Of a DNA stretch of 64,000 nucleotides, positions 1 through 11,793 are shown piece by piece. The first letter of the stretch is position 1. Each line of letters opens with the position of its first letter. Source of the DNA: Phytophthora quininea (lineage: Eukaryota; Oomycota; Peronosporomycetes; Peronosporales; Peronosporaceae); NCBI GenBank assembly GCA_011947345.1, contig JAAVTG010000675.1:186001-250000 (forward strand), written 5' to 3'. Below the pieces are notes generated by a model. The model searched no databases. It had not been told where the DNA came from and was given only the letters and a program-made list of their open reading frames with translations. Made by a program: the position numbers and the translations under genes.

Positions 1-1250
1 GAGCTTAGGATAACGATGCTCCTTTGCGCTTCTATCGGTATCATTCGCAAGCAACTTGCTCTCAACCGAAAACCTCCAATGACGTACGATTCCTGAATCC
101 CTCTCAGCCGCTATTACAATTGTTTCTGGTGATGCTAAAGCTGCAGTATCAGGCGCAGGAGTGACTGTGGTCTCGATCGACGAGACCACTTCACTTTGAG
201 CAGCTTCGATGCCCTCTCCAGTTGGTCCAAAAGGTGCTGCATCAACTGTAAAAAGTGGAGATGCATTTGTCCGACTTCCATTCACATTCCAGACCTTCAG
301 ACCTCCCTTGCAAAAGCCAGCAAACAGCCAGTCTCCACACGGAGATACTGCCATCGCAGAGAGTCCTTCTTGAAGCATCACGCGACGAACCAGCACAAAT
401 TTACCAGCATTGTTAGCTCGCCATTCCAGAAGCGCATTCTCCATTCTACAAGTATCAATACCAATCGACGATCTCCTCCGCCGTTGCTTGACAGCTCCAG
501 TAGCACCATACAGCTCCTTTAACCCTTTTGATCCGCAAATTAAGTCCAGCGTCTCGGGATGCCGTAGAGACGTGTGTAAATCTTCGATGCACAGCAATGT
601 TCTTGGGTTCTGCTTGTCTTCATCGTTCAGTTTCTTGGAAAGCTTCAACATCTCAACAATATTCCTCGGTGCGATGGGTAATATGTCTCCTCCTTTGATG
701 TCTCCGAGTCGTGTTTTTCCTTCTTCAAATGACTTGCAAGTACCAGACGATCTGAGTGTGTATCATAGTGGGAACAGTGCAGCAAATGGGTCGTCGGTCC
801 CGGATAGAGCAGCAGTTTCCGCAAGGAGAATGGCTCTAGTAGTAATACACTGTGGGTTGCGTCCGTGTCCTCTTGGCTTGGGCCTCTGTATCTGTACACG
901 CAGATAAACACGTCCAGCTTGGGCGAATAAGACAGCGCCAAGCTGGTCACCACCGTCTCCACGACAGGTTTCTCCTGCTCGGCCTGCTGTTGCTGGAAGA
1001 AGGACGCCCTTTTGCCATGGGGTTCTGCCGTTTGGTCCGTCTTTTGAGGCGTTTGAACGTTTGGTCGGTCGAATAAACTCGCGCTCTTGAGCTCTCGGCG
1101 CAGCGAGAACAGCCGCAGCACGTGCGGCCGCAGCGGGTGCGAGTCGAAGGTCAGCACGTGGTGGCGCTTGGTGTCATACGTGGCGGCGCGCAGACTCAGC
1201 CCGTTGCACGCGAGCTGGTGGCGAAGTTGCAGCGTCTCCTTGGAGCGCAT
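1..1250 (-). CDS. WD40-repeat protein, 3' end beyond window
   Basis: Reads leftwards from an ATG at 1250 and is still open at base 1, so the C-terminus is missing. The N-terminal part (MRSKETLQLRHQLACNG) shows beta-propeller-like strands, and near 290-350 there is a clear WD repeat ending GGLKVWNVNGS, preceded by SAMAVSPCGDWLFAG. WD40 propellers are usually scaffolds; no specific partner can be named. The frame changes once: the upstream frame stops near 646, while the WD-repeat frame is open from about 740 down to base 1. One extra T in the five-T run at 714-718 would join them smoothly, so this looks like a one-base loss rather than an intron. Its ATG lies 71 bp from the ATG of the divergent LRR receptor gene. 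Family confident; ortholog unknown. Confidence 0.72.
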
Positions 1251-1298
1251 TGTGGAAGTGTTAATGGCCCGGTTTTAACACAGAAATCAGTCCATTGA

Positions 1299-1316
1299 GT
1301 CATTTTGGCTTCATTT
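1299..1316 (+). promoter_or_regulatory. Candidate oomycete initiator (Inr/FPR-like)
   Basis: GTCATTTTGGCTTCATTT lies a few bases upstream of the ATG at 1322 and resembles the published oomycete Inr plus flanking element (TCATTYY...CAWTTT). It sits in the 71-bp divergent spacer. Match is by eye only. Confidence 0.35.
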
Positions 1317-1321
1317 CGGCC

Positions 1322-3793
1322 ATGCTGCGTCGCCCGGAGGCGCTGCTGCTGCTAGGCGCGCTGCTGTTGAGCCCTCCGGCAGTGCAGACGGCGGTGCTCC
1401 ACGTCAAGTTGCGCGGAACGCACCACGAGCGGCAGCGAGTAGCCCCAGAGACGCTGTCGACGACGTAAGAAGCATCCCCAAAGGTTTACAGCAGGATCTA
1501 ATGTTGTTTATTCAGTGATTGGGCGGCAAGCGGACTCGCCTCATGGAGTGACATCGAAGCCAACCTCTCTTCCACTGCTACGAGCTTGTAAGGACGTCTC
1601 GCGAATATTTGTGTTTTCTTCTTCTTAATTTGATTTATTGATGTGCAGGAATGTGTCTTCGAACGCGTTCGAGTCGATCCAGTTCACGTCCACGCACGAG
1701 CAGTTGACGACGTTGTAAGTTGGAGCAAGCAAAGGCGTAAATAGTGTGGTGTTAACGTTCTACTTGCAGCAATTGTGACAATTCGTCGCTGACGAAGCTG
1801 GATGCAAGCATGACCTACTTGACGACCATCGAAGCGGCGGACAATCTCCTGACGTCATTCGATGACTTGGCGCTGCCTTCGACCGTCGTATCCCTGTAAG
1901 TGCCTTCTAGTAGGTGCGGTTTCCGTAGAATTGCTAATATTTTGTGCAGCGATGTATCAGGAAATCGTTTGTCGGATTGGGGGAATTTCACCCGCCTAGA
2001 GACCTGCAGATACTGTATGGGCAGTGTTTTTACGAGTGTGGTCTAATGTATTGACCAGAACGTTTGCGTGCTGCACAATGATAAGGAATGTCAGTGGCAA
2101 TTGGATTGGGGACTTGTCCGGATCGAACTTGTCTTCTGCGGTCAATTTGATGTCAATGTACGTTTGTGGTGGTTTGGTGGTCAAACTGTGCGTCGACTTA
2201 CAGTGCTTAACTGCTTGTCGGTGTGATGTAGCGATTTATCCTCTAACAATCTGACATCTGTTGTCGGAATGATCTTCCCCACCAATCTCACGTCGTTGTG
2301 CGTAATTGGAATTTGCTTGCAAAGGTGGGTCTACAGTATGCTAACGTTGTTTTTTTCATCTCTGTTATAGGGATTTGAGCAACAATATCATTAGCTCATT
2401 TGAAGTTCGCGAGACTGATTTTACCATTCTCTCAGCCCTCTCTGAGTTCAAGATGAATGATTTAAAGCAATCGGGTTGCCCCACAAGTGGCGCTTCGAGG
2501 AAAACTATTAACGAAGTTCAAGTGTGTGTTGTTTCTGGTGCGTAGCGACGGTAGTGCTGCACAGGTGATTATTTCGTATTCACTCGTGTTCGTGCTACAG
2601 ACTATGTGTTTCAAACTGCGTTTTTCGAACCGAAAGCGGTAAGATTTAGTGTGTCTAGCTAGTGGTGTTTTTCTTTTGCATCTCTAATGATTTTCCTTGC
2701 CCTCAGCTTGGAAGGCCGGAGAGAGCATCATTTATCTAAGCATTGTTGTAAGCTCTTTGATAAGCTTATGGTTTCTGGCGCTGCTGGTGGCGCATACGCT
2801 CAAGCGAAAGGAACATACAGCAAAGGATACTCAGCATCGAGATACGATGGAAACGTCGTCTTCTTTTACCGAGTCGAGGAACTGGTCTCTGTCAAAAGCG
2901 GAGGAGCTGCCTGAGGACGTGCGCTTTGACCCGGACTTTGCGTCGCTGCGCATCGATCCGTCCGACGTGATGCAAGTACGAACGCTGGCTCACGGCGTGT
3001 TCGCCATCACATCGCTGGTGTATCTCGGCGAAAAGCAAGCGGTCATGAAAAGATGACAATGCACGCACAAGGTCAAGACCGAGACCAGATAGTAGCGTTC
3101 ATGGAGGAGATTCGCGTCTGTGCGAAGTTGGACCACCCGAAGGTGCTGGGGTTCCTCGGGATAATGTGGTCCAGCCTGTTGGATCTGGCTGCCATTGTGG
3201 AGTACGCCCCTCGAGGAAACCTGTGGCTGTTCCTGAAAGAGAAGAAGTCGGCGCGTAAGTCAACGTTCTCGTGGATGCACTCATCCGGCGTAGCGCCCAG
3301 TAAACTTTCTCTGGCACTGCAGATTTCAGAGGCACTCACGTATCTTCAGAGCTTTTCACCTCCAGTGATCCATGGGCACTTGAAAGCGGAGTGTGTTCTC
3401 CTTGGATCGTCTTATGAGATTAAACTGAGCGGACTCGGCTACCAGATCGGCACCTCATCAGGTGAAGATCGGGGATGGGTCGCCCCTGAAGTCTTGGCCA
3501 AGAGTAAGTTTGACGACAAGTCGGACATTTACTCGTTTGGGGTGGTGCTGTCGGAGCTGGACCGTTGCAAGTATCCGTACTCTCGGTTGCCATCCCGGCG
3601 GCAGAGTGTCGACGACGGACCTCACCTCAAACCAAAGTTCCGCGACGACTGTCCTGCCGAGGTGTTGCAGATCGCCCAAAAGTGCCTTCAAGACGATCCT
3701 GCCGACCGACCCACGGCGATGGAGCTGTATTATTCCCTTCGACAGCTGCAGCGGCAGTCGAACGCTGAGAGGAGAGGATCTACAGACATGTAG
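1322..3793 (+). CDS. LRR receptor-like pseudokinase
   Basis: Starts with a signal peptide (MLRRPEALLLLGALLLS). Several exons of about 70-150 bp follow, each encoding one LRR and ending at GTAAG-type donors (about 1466, 1588, 1716, 1897, 2160, 2296), the usual architecture of oomycete LRR receptor kinases. A TM segment follows (near 2710-2790, SIVVSSLISLWFLALLVAH), then a kinase fold. Key catalytic residues are changed: the catalytic loop reads HGHLKAEC instead of HRDLKxxN and the DFG site reads SGLG, while the scaffold parts (VAPEVL, DIYSFGVVLSELD) remain. That predicts a pseudokinase. The frame breaks at AAAA 3048-3051, exactly at the beta-3 VMK lysine; one more A would rejoin it. Exon limits are estimates. 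The paralogue at 7481-10186 keeps HRD and DFG. Confidence 0.8.
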
Positions 3794-5787
3794 CAGACAG
3801 AGCAGTAAGTAGGACCAGTCAAAGTATGCCATCTTGGTTGTTGCCAACTAGCCCGGGGGGCTTTCGGTCTACCTGACGTGATAAACCATCTTGAACATCC
3901 AAGGCTAGCGCGAGGTAGACCACCCCAGACCACTTTTCCATACAAGCGAAAAGAGCCGCTTACTGCAATAGCTAATCTTAAGTAAGGTTGTTTCTTCAGA
4001 AGAGTTCAAACGACAAGCAACAACACGCGTGATGTACGCACATCAAGCTCGATAGAGTTCGATCTCACTGGAATGTGGCAGCAATTTCACAAAGTTTGGC
4101 AGAAGTCAACTGCTCTATTCGACGACTGTACTCTACGACATAATCAATAGAGAATCCGCTAACTAGTTAATCACATCGTTTCAACTCTGCGGCAGAACTA
4201 AGTATTCCGCGACGGCAACCTGCAGCAAATACAATCGGGAACTTGACATTGCCACCAACTGCGCAGATGATGCGGCTGCGGAGCAGGCGCAGTAGATGCC
4301 GAATATCTTCACAAACTAAACAAAGCCATAACTCATCAACAACAAACAAATTGTAATTGCAGTAACAGCTCTTTCACAACAAATTTCAGAGCTTCTCTGG
4401 GCACAGCGCGGCCTTGTAGAAGTAGTTCTCGGTGGGTGCCTCAACAAATACGAAGCATCATACTTCACCGAAGTCCACCGGTGATCACAAGTACAAACTC
4501 ATTGGATCGGATGGTATTTCACCCGAGCTACGGCAGTTTCAACTCTGCGGACGACTTGTCAACGTTGTGTGCAAGTTTGACGCTTGACGCTGCTTCGACG
4601 ATTGCAGCTGGGGGACACTTATTTCGCTGCGTGAACAACGGCCGTCCTCACGACAAAGTCTGTGCAGCAACGGCGTACAGTACCATCGTGGGCAGGGACG
4701 TTTTCAAGGTCAAGTATAAAGAAGCGGCCCAACTCACGGTCACAAGCAACTAAGACGTATCAGACGATCAAAGAACGTTTATGGGCTTGTTGCCCACCTA
4801 CGTGTGGTGGTTCTAATTCCAATGTTTACAGCCGAATGCCATTCCTTCGTGACAAAGTGATCGAGTCACAGTATGGTGCAGATCGAGTTCGCATCGAGTC
4901 TCGCGCGCGTTGTATATACTGAGCATAACCAGCGAGGACAGCGAGGACAGCGAGGATAGTCGCTCTGTCTAGAGAAACGTACTCAGGATAGGATTCGAGG
5001 CTGGGACCTCTCTAAGATCGCCCAGGAGGCTTTGACTCAACCACATCTTCGATAGCACGACAGCGAGCTGTTCTGCTGCAACACACAGAGACCCGAACAA
5101 ACCCCGAAATGCTGCTGGGGCTTCCAGCGGACGCACCAGCACCTGCATTATAGCGGCCCTTGCATTGGCATTAGCTCACAAGTGTTGGTTACTCTCATCA
5201 TATGTAATTTCGATGTCAAAGAAGTTTTTGATTCACCTCAAGCAGCGAACACAGTTCACACACCATTTGGATCAGGTTGAGCTGCATGAACTGCACGACC
5301 AGCCTTGGAATCGCGCTGGCTTGGCGGAACTCGCTGTCGACTTGGCTAGAGTATGCAGCAAAGCGCAAAGAGAGACGGAAATTACTTCTGCGTGAAGACG
5401 GTGCTCGGCTTGGCGCTTTAACCAGAAGTGTTGAGCAGTTTTCATACAAAACTTCCTGCGCGCCCCATCCGTCCCAGCTTTCACTTATCCGCGCAACGCC
5501 AGCTGGGTTTCGCAATATCAAACAGCAAAAGCGCTCCATCCAGGCCATACTAACGCGCTGTGAAGGCCACGCTGGAAACCATCTTGAGAAAGCGCCACCT
5601 GGAACGCAGGAAAAACGGGTCCGAGCCAAGCATTGTCGGGAGTGACATGCTCTTCCTTACGATGGGCCGTACTCTGGTCTCCTTGGCACGCCCGCTCAAA
5701 CAACAAACCGCTCTCTAAGCAACAAGCAGGCTTGGCGTCGGTCCCCACTGAAAGCTACTTTTCCAGATTGACTTTAGGTTTTCCAAA
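3794..5787. other. Intergenic, no supported gene
   Basis: Only short overlapping open frames on both strands (for example 4436-4753 plus, 5216-5629 minus), with no recognisable domain, signal peptide or convincing splice structure. The part nearest 5788 presumably holds the elicitor promoter. A short tandem repeat at 4930-4956 is listed separately. Confidence 0.6.
4930..4956 (+). repeat. Short tandem repeat (CAGCGAGGA)x3
   Basis: Three perfect copies of CAGCGAGGA in tandem in intergenic DNA. No function apparent. Confidence 0.9.
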
Positions 5788-7314
5788 ATGGTGCAGTGGA
5801 CTCTCATCTGCGGGATCGCAGCTCTGTGCGCAGCCAGCGTCAAGGCAGGGCCGTTCGAGAAGGACCCCGTCGAATCGTCGGACGAGTTGCTGCAGCTCGA
5901 CGAAAACTTCCCAGGTTTTGGTGCGTGGAGAAATTACGATGCCGTCCCTACGTCTGCAACCCAATCTACTGGCAGCGTCGGGAACGACACGTACAACCCG
6001 GGCGAAGTGCATGCCCTGCACAAGGACCGTCGGCTGGAGGTGGCCAAGAGTACAGACATGCAGAAGCTCGAGACGTTCTTCGGACTCGACCTGGAGATCG
6101 ACCTCACCAAGCTCCCCACCAAGGCGGAGCACAACCCCATCGCCTGGCCCAGCAGCTACTGGCCCGTGTACGCAGACAGCATCAACTACAAATGGCAAAA
6201 GAACCAGCCCAGCCCGGCAGAAAAGTACGCCACAGCTTTCGGACACGACGTCAAAGCCATGATGGACGCCATTTCTGCCAAGAACGGCATCGACTCGCAG
6301 AAAACCCGCTTGAACTGCACGGCTGACGCAGAGTGCAAGTCGCTCAAGGACGGCAGTGTGTGTGCCAAGCGTGTAGGTAAGACTTCTGGTCACTGCATCC
6401 CCACGTGGTTCGGTATTTGCCACGCTTGGGCACCGGCCTCCATCCTGGAAGCTGAGCCTGCCTGTGCCGTGGAGCGCAACGGAACGACCTTCGAGCCGTA
6501 CGACATTAAGGCTTTGATCACTCTGGCATACGACGGCGCCAAGATCCCGACCATTTTCACGGGCTCTCGATTCAACGGAAATGACAACGAGCCTAACAAC
6601 ACGGACAAGTACGGTCGCTTCAAGGACGACCGTCGCCGTGATGTCAGCCCCGGATACTTCCACATCGCCATCGCTAACATCATGGGTCGATTCAACCACA
6701 GTTTTGTGATCGACATCACTGCCGGAAACGAGGTGTGGAACCAGCCGGCCCGCGGTTTCGAGGTGCTCCGACTAGCTTGGTACACGCCTGACGCTGCCGC
6801 CAAGAAGTTCTTCGAGACGGACAAGTACCCGTTCAACGACGCTGCTACCCGTATCGCCGCCGTGACCACGCGGTTCAGCTGGATTGTTGAGTCCGGTGTT
6901 AACGGTCCCTTGGTTTCGACTGGCATCGTCGACAAGTACACGACCAGCGCCGACTACCAGTACGTGCTGGAGACGAACGATGAGTACCAGATTATTGGTG
7001 GCGAGTGGGTGTCGGGCTCGAAGGTGAACCACCCTGACTTCGTGTGGCTGCCTGCAAGCAAGCCCGATAACTCGACCACCACTTCCGTGGGCCTTGTGTA
7101 CTCGGAGATTGAGTCGCTTCTCCAGGAGTCCACAAGCGGCGACTGTGCCACGTCGCACTCGGACGTGACTGCCGTGCCTTCGACTACCCAGCCCGCAGCG
7201 GCTGCATCTGCGGCCGCTTCCAATACTGGATCAGCGCCTGCTGCCCCAGCAGCGCCGGCAACCGAAAGCTCGGCACCCGCAGCGCCCGCAACAACGGAGG
7301 CACCCGCCGTTTAG
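5788..7314 (+). CDS. Secreted transglutaminase elicitor (GP42/M81-like)
   Basis: Uninterrupted 508-codon ORF. Residues 1-20 are a signal peptide (MVQWTLICGIAALCAASVKA). The body matches the oomycete TGase elicitor family: the candidate catalytic cysteine is Cys211 in WFGICHAWAP, and residues 316-328 read VWNQPARGFEVLR, the equivalent of the Pep-13 core (VWNQPVRGFKVYE in P. sojae GP42). The C-terminus (about 465-508) is an Ala/Pro/Ser/Thr-rich tail, probably O-glycosylated or wall-facing. Family members are cell-wall, calcium-dependent transglutaminases whose Pep-13 region is recognised by plants as a molecular pattern. The substitutions (A for V, E for K, LR for YE) may alter recognition. Frame and start are unambiguous. 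It lies between two LRR receptor genes; no functional link can be inferred from that. Confidence 0.94.
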   Translation: MVQWTLICGIAALCAASVKAGPFEKDPVESSDELLQLDENFPGFGAWRNYDAVPTSATQSTGSVGNDTYNPGEVHALHKDRRLEVAKSTDMQKLETFFGLDLEIDLTKLPTKAEHNPIAWPSSYWPVYADSINYKWQKNQPSPAEKYATAFGHDVKAMMDAISAKNGIDSQKTRLNCTADAECKSLKDGSVCAKRVGKTSGHCIPTWFGICHAWAPASILEAEPACAVERNGTTFEPYDIKALITLAYDGAKIPTIFTGSRFNGNDNEPNNTDKYGRFKDDRRRDVSPGYFHIAIANIMGRFNHSFVIDITAGNEVWNQPARGFEVLRLAWYTPDAAAKKFFETDKYPFNDAATRIAAVTTRFSWIVESGVNGPLVSTGIVDKYTTSADYQYVLETNDEYQIIGGEWVSGSKVNHPDFVWLPASKPDNSTTTSVGLVYSEIESLLQESTSGDCATSHSDVTAVPSTTQPAAAASAAASNTGSAPAAPAAPATESSAPAAPATTEAPAV

Positions 7315-7480
7315 ATTGGTCGTCGCTCATAATCTCTGTGCATATCAGGCGTACATAGTGTCTCCATATAAAGCGAGACAATAAAGCGTGTTTGTAGATG
7401 ATAAGGCCACCTACTCCTGCGGAGCTGAGCAAATACCACCCAAACCACAGACAACACCGACGCAATAACGGAGAACCCCA

Positions 7481-10186
7481 TCACACACTTGTAACACTGA
7501 CATGGCCGATCGAGTCCGTCAGCGTTGCCTTCCGGGAGGACGAGAGCAATGCTCCAGGTTCAACAAGATCCTTCAGGCATCGCCAGAGTTCTTTCGCACT
7601 CGGCCGATCAGTAGGATCGTGGCTCAAGCACATCCTCGCCAAATCCAAGATGGCTCTTGGACAGTCGGGGTGGAACGCTGGCATCACTCGCCTCTCACTG
7701 ACAGCAAGAGCAAGCCTGGCATTAGACGACAACAAACTCTTGACGTCTTCATCATCACTGGCACTCGATGCATTTACAAACGAAGTCATCCCAGACGCAG
7801 ACTGCGAACTTGCAACCCCAGAGCGTACGGCTTCGCGCAAGTATCCAATTCACACATCACAATTCCAAACGAGTAGATGTCTGCCTTCTCGTCATAGCGG
7901 CCGCCTTTGATCACCTCGGGCGCGATCCACGCCGCTGTGCCCACTTCTGCAGTCTGTTGCTCAGACGACACGCCCCGCTTTTCATCTCGCTGTCGACGAC
8001 TCTTGCTAACGCCAAAATCGCTGATCTTGGCCACCCACTTGTTGCTCAATAGCACATTCTGCGCCTTCAAGTCACGATGCATAATCGGCTCTGCAAACGA
8101 ATGCAAATACACCAGAGCGTCTGCGATATCAAGCGCCACAGTCAGCTTGCTGTTCGTATACCCAGTGTCCTCGTCCGTCGTCCAGCTCCACCCCCGACGT
8201 TGACTGTCCATCATTTGCTGCCTCTCTAGAAACTGCGCCAGGTCGCCATTGGGCATGTACTCGATCACCAGCGACAAGTCTGCTAACGACGACCAAGCAA
8301 TTCCTCGGAACTCAACGATCTTTGGGTGCCTTAGACTGGCGTATAGACGGATTTCACGAGTAAACCGCTGCAGCTCGTGGAGGTTCTTGGATTTCTCGGA
8401 AGCGACCTGCTTCAGCACAACCTGCTCGTCCGTCGACTTCAGCTTCGCCAAGAAGACGACACCGCCGGCTCCTTTGGCCAGCTGCTTGACTGTTTCAATA
8501 TCGCTCTGGGCGATGCGGTAGCGCTCGAAATCCGGATCACTGCGGACGTCATCGGAGATCATGGCAGAACTCATTTTCATTTGGTCGAGTTCGTCGCTAT
8601 CGCTGTTGTCTTCTTTTACAGTTTGCTCCGCCTTCAGTTTTTCCGCACGCGCCGCCTTTGTTCGACGTTCATCAACAACTTTACGCTTGATAACGAAGCA
8701 CAATAGCAGAAGAAATGTGGCCGACGCGAGCGAAAACAGCAGCGTCAGCAGCGTTGTAAGCGAAGTAGACGACGACAGCTTTGTGGTTTCATACTTCTCG
8801 TCGAAGGCATCAACTACATCACCGCAAAGGTACACGTTAAATGCAATCTACAACTGAAGAGGTCGTCGGAAAACCCATTCTCACCTGTAAGTACGCAAAA
8901 CGGGTAAGTGTTGTTGCCTATCGTCACTGACGTCTGCGTCGCAGAATCAGAGCAGGAGCCATTTCCAACCGAGATGTCCGTCACGTTGAAATCTTCCAGT
9001 TGTTCTAGCACAGATACATCCGAAATGCACACTTCGAAGTCTGTTACAGTGCTCCCGTTCAGGAATCTATCAGTCAAAGTAGTCAGCTCTGTTCGATTCG
9101 TTCGCAGAGCTGCAAGAAGACGCTACAACATACAAAAAGCGGAGATTGGGAGGGAATCGAACACCACGAATGCTGGTGATGTTGTTGCTAGCAAAGTCCC
9201 TAAGCACATTAAAATGTTAGATAACCACACGAAAGAAAGCCCACGACGTCACCACGCTTACATGGTAAATGAGCGTTCGCACGCACTGAAATTGGCGGGA
9301 CCGAGCTCCTTAACCCCGCTGTCCTGTACAATCCTAACAACAAACGTTCGTCAGTTGCATCCGTACTAACCCCGGGGCTGCGACCACTCACAGCTCCGAC
9401 AAATCTGTCGGCGGTGTGAAGTTTCCGAATTCTGAAAACATTGTCAGCGACAGATCTCTTCAAAGAAGACAAAAAGTGCTTTGTCAGCGTCCTAGATGCT
9501 CTAGCACATTTACAAATACCAGCTCTTACAAGCTCCGCACGGTGTCCGGAAACACGGTCTCTGCCAAGGACAGCCTCGTGTTTCTCGCAATAAAGATCTT
9601 CGGTCCTTCTTCGCTGGTCACTGAGATGTTCCCAATAGGATTGTCTGATACATCACTCCAAAATAGTACAGCAGCAAATGTTAGATCTCCCCACCACAAT
9701 CTACAGCACTAGCACTTCTCTCACAGCAGCTCCAAGTTCCTCCAGCTATCGGGGATGGCGAGACTCGTCAGCCGGTTGTCACTTAGATATCTGTAACAAA
9801 TAAAAAATAATCGTCACGTTAGAAAAAACTCCGAACGTCTATCGAAGCGAGTGCTTGGGCCCACAGTTGCTGCAACGAGTCTGGAAGCTGCAGCTCCTGC
9901 ACGTCGGCGATGCTGTTCCCTGTCAGGTTTCTACCATTCACCATTAGAGTGCATACAATCATAATAACAATCATTATTCTTACAGAGAGGAAATGACCGA
10001 AGATTCGACGTCCACCGCCTGGATCTCCAGTCCGCTCAGAGCGGACGCGTCCACCGCCGTCTCCGCGCACGTGGAGTCTTCGCTCCTAGATGCGTTCAGC
10101 AGCCACAACGCCGATGCATCTGTAGTCTCGGAGCAGTTGCTGATGAGCGTCGATACGGCAGGACACGCGCGAGCGCAGGCACTCAT
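7481..10186 (-). CDS. LRR receptor-like kinase, intact catalytic motifs
   Basis: Multi-exon gene on the minus strand. An N-terminal Cys-containing exon (about 9995-10186, starting MSACARAC; an upstream signal-peptide exon up to about 10400 is possible) is followed by one-LRR exons near 9837-9920, 9727-9790, 9535-9660, 9390-9450 and 9130-9200. A juxtamembrane exon, a TM segment (about 8690-8790, TLLTLLFSLASATFLLLLCFV) and a kinase follow. Motifs are complete: AGGVVFLAK glycine-rich loop, VVLKQV lysine, HRDLKAQNVLL catalytic loop, ISDFG, WIAPEV. The family is TKL-like. The C-lobe is split by a frame change at CCCC 7816-7819 (GGGG in the coding sense); one more base rejoins KPYAL to the C-terminal lobe with RPSAKELWRCL. 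Likely a plasma-membrane receptor; ligand unknown. Confidence 0.8.
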
Positions 10187-10766
10187 GGGATTCTTCCGCT
10201 CACCACGATGGGGTATACTGTAACCACGTGGGGGTATCAGGTTGGTATCTGTTTTGACAGGGAAAGCACCGTGAGTTGTTGCCGTTGCTCTTGCAGGCGC
10301 ATCAAGCAGGTCGGATTGGATGCCAACGGAGGACGAGGACCAAGGCACGTCCGCGTTCTCATGACGCGGAGCGACGTGGAAGCTCGACCATCGCAGCAAG
10401 CGCTAATCAGATGCGTGCAGTGACGGGCGTGGACGACTGCAACACGGCTCATGGTCTCCGCAGCAGCACTCGACTTGCTAGTAGCTCACTAATGCGGTTC
10501 CGGTGCCAAAAAAGAAGATCGCATGCCATTCCTCGGTGTCGTCTCGGTCTCCGCTGCTGGTTGCCCTCCGACGGGGAAGATGCGTCGCTCTGCAAATCGA
10601 GCACCGGCGCCGGATCTGACTGCCCGAGGTTTCCCTTTAACGTCTGCCGACGTTTGCTCAATCCAAGAGGATCAGATGATGGCAGGCGCAGCAACTCCCT
10701 CGTCCGCATGGAGACCATTCCGAGTTTGACCTCGTCCTTAGCAGCCTCAACCTCCACCCCTCCGCC

Positions 10767-11793
10767 ATGAAGCTCTCCAAGTTCGCCAAGCACGCGCTCA
10801 CCTTCTCCGGACCGTCGCCGATCCAGCACCTGGAGCGTCTGTCCAAGGCGCTCGGAGACAAGGTGCAGCTGTACGCCAAGCGCGAGGACTGCAACTCCGG
10901 CCTGGCCTTCGGCGGCAACAAGACCCGCAAGCTCGAGTATATCATCCCGGAGGCTATCGAAGGGGATACGACACGCTCGTGTCCATCGGCGGCATCCAGT
11001 CCAACCAGACTCGCCAGGTCGCGGCGGTGGCTGCTCACCTCGGCTTCAAGTGCGTGCTGGTGCAGGAGAGCTGGGTCAACTACCCGACGGAGGAGACTTC
11101 GGTCTACGACAACGTGGGCAACATCGAGCTCAGTCGCATCTTGGGCGCCGACGTCCGCAAGGACGCTGCCGGTTTTGACATCGGCATCCGACCGAGCTGG
11201 GAGGCGGCCATGGAAGACGTCAAGAAGGCCGGGGCAAGCCATACCCCATCCCGGCGGGCTGCTCGGAGCACCCCAAGGGCGGCTTGGGCTTTGTCGACTT
11301 TGCCGAGGAGGTCCGCGCGCAGGAGAAGGAGCTGGGCTTCAAATTCGACTACATCGTCGTCTGCGCCGTGACCGGCAGCACGATGGCTGGTATGGTGGTT
11401 GGCTTCGCTGCCGACGGCCGTGCCAACAAGGTCATCGGCATCGACGCATCGGCCAAGCCCGAGAAAACCCGCCAGCAGGTGCTGCGCATTGCGCAGAACA
11501 CGGCGGAGCTGGTGGAGCTCGAACGCGAGATCACAGCGGACGACGTCGTGCTGGACACGCGATTTGGCGGCCCGGAGTACGGACTCCCCAACCAGGGAAC
11601 GCTGGATGCTATTCGCCTGTGCGCGCGGACTGAGGGCATGCTGACCGACCCGGTGTACGAGGGCAAGTCAATGGACGGCATGATCTCCATGGTGCGCAAT
11701 GGCGAGTTCCCTGAGGGGTCCAAGGTGCTGTACGCCCACCTGGGTGGCGCACCGGCGCTCAGCGCCTACAGCTACCTCTTCAAGGAGGGCTAA
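10767..11793 (+). CDS. ACC deaminase (or D-cysteine desulfhydrase)
   Basis: PLP-dependent deaminase of the ACC deaminase/D-cysteine desulfhydrase family, about 342 residues, single exon. The N-terminal [10 protein letters not shown] carries the Schiff-base lysine; [16 protein letters not shown], the glycine-rich [21 protein letters not shown] and YAHLGG follow. The leucine in AHLGG is the ACC-deaminase state as I recall it (threonine in D-Cys desulfhydrases), so ACC to 2-oxobutyrate plus ammonia is favoured. This would let the organism use or drain the plant ethylene precursor. Two one-base losses break the frame: GGGG at 10962-10965 ([12 protein letters not shown] needs five G) and GGGG at 11231-11234 ([11 protein letters not shown] needs five G). 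Oomycete and fungal copies have been proposed to be of bacterial origin, and the lack of introns fits. Confidence 0.88.

Noticed and set aside
5755..6699. 314-codon open frame antisense to the elicitor
   Set aside because: Shadow of a GC-rich real gene; no domain or signal.
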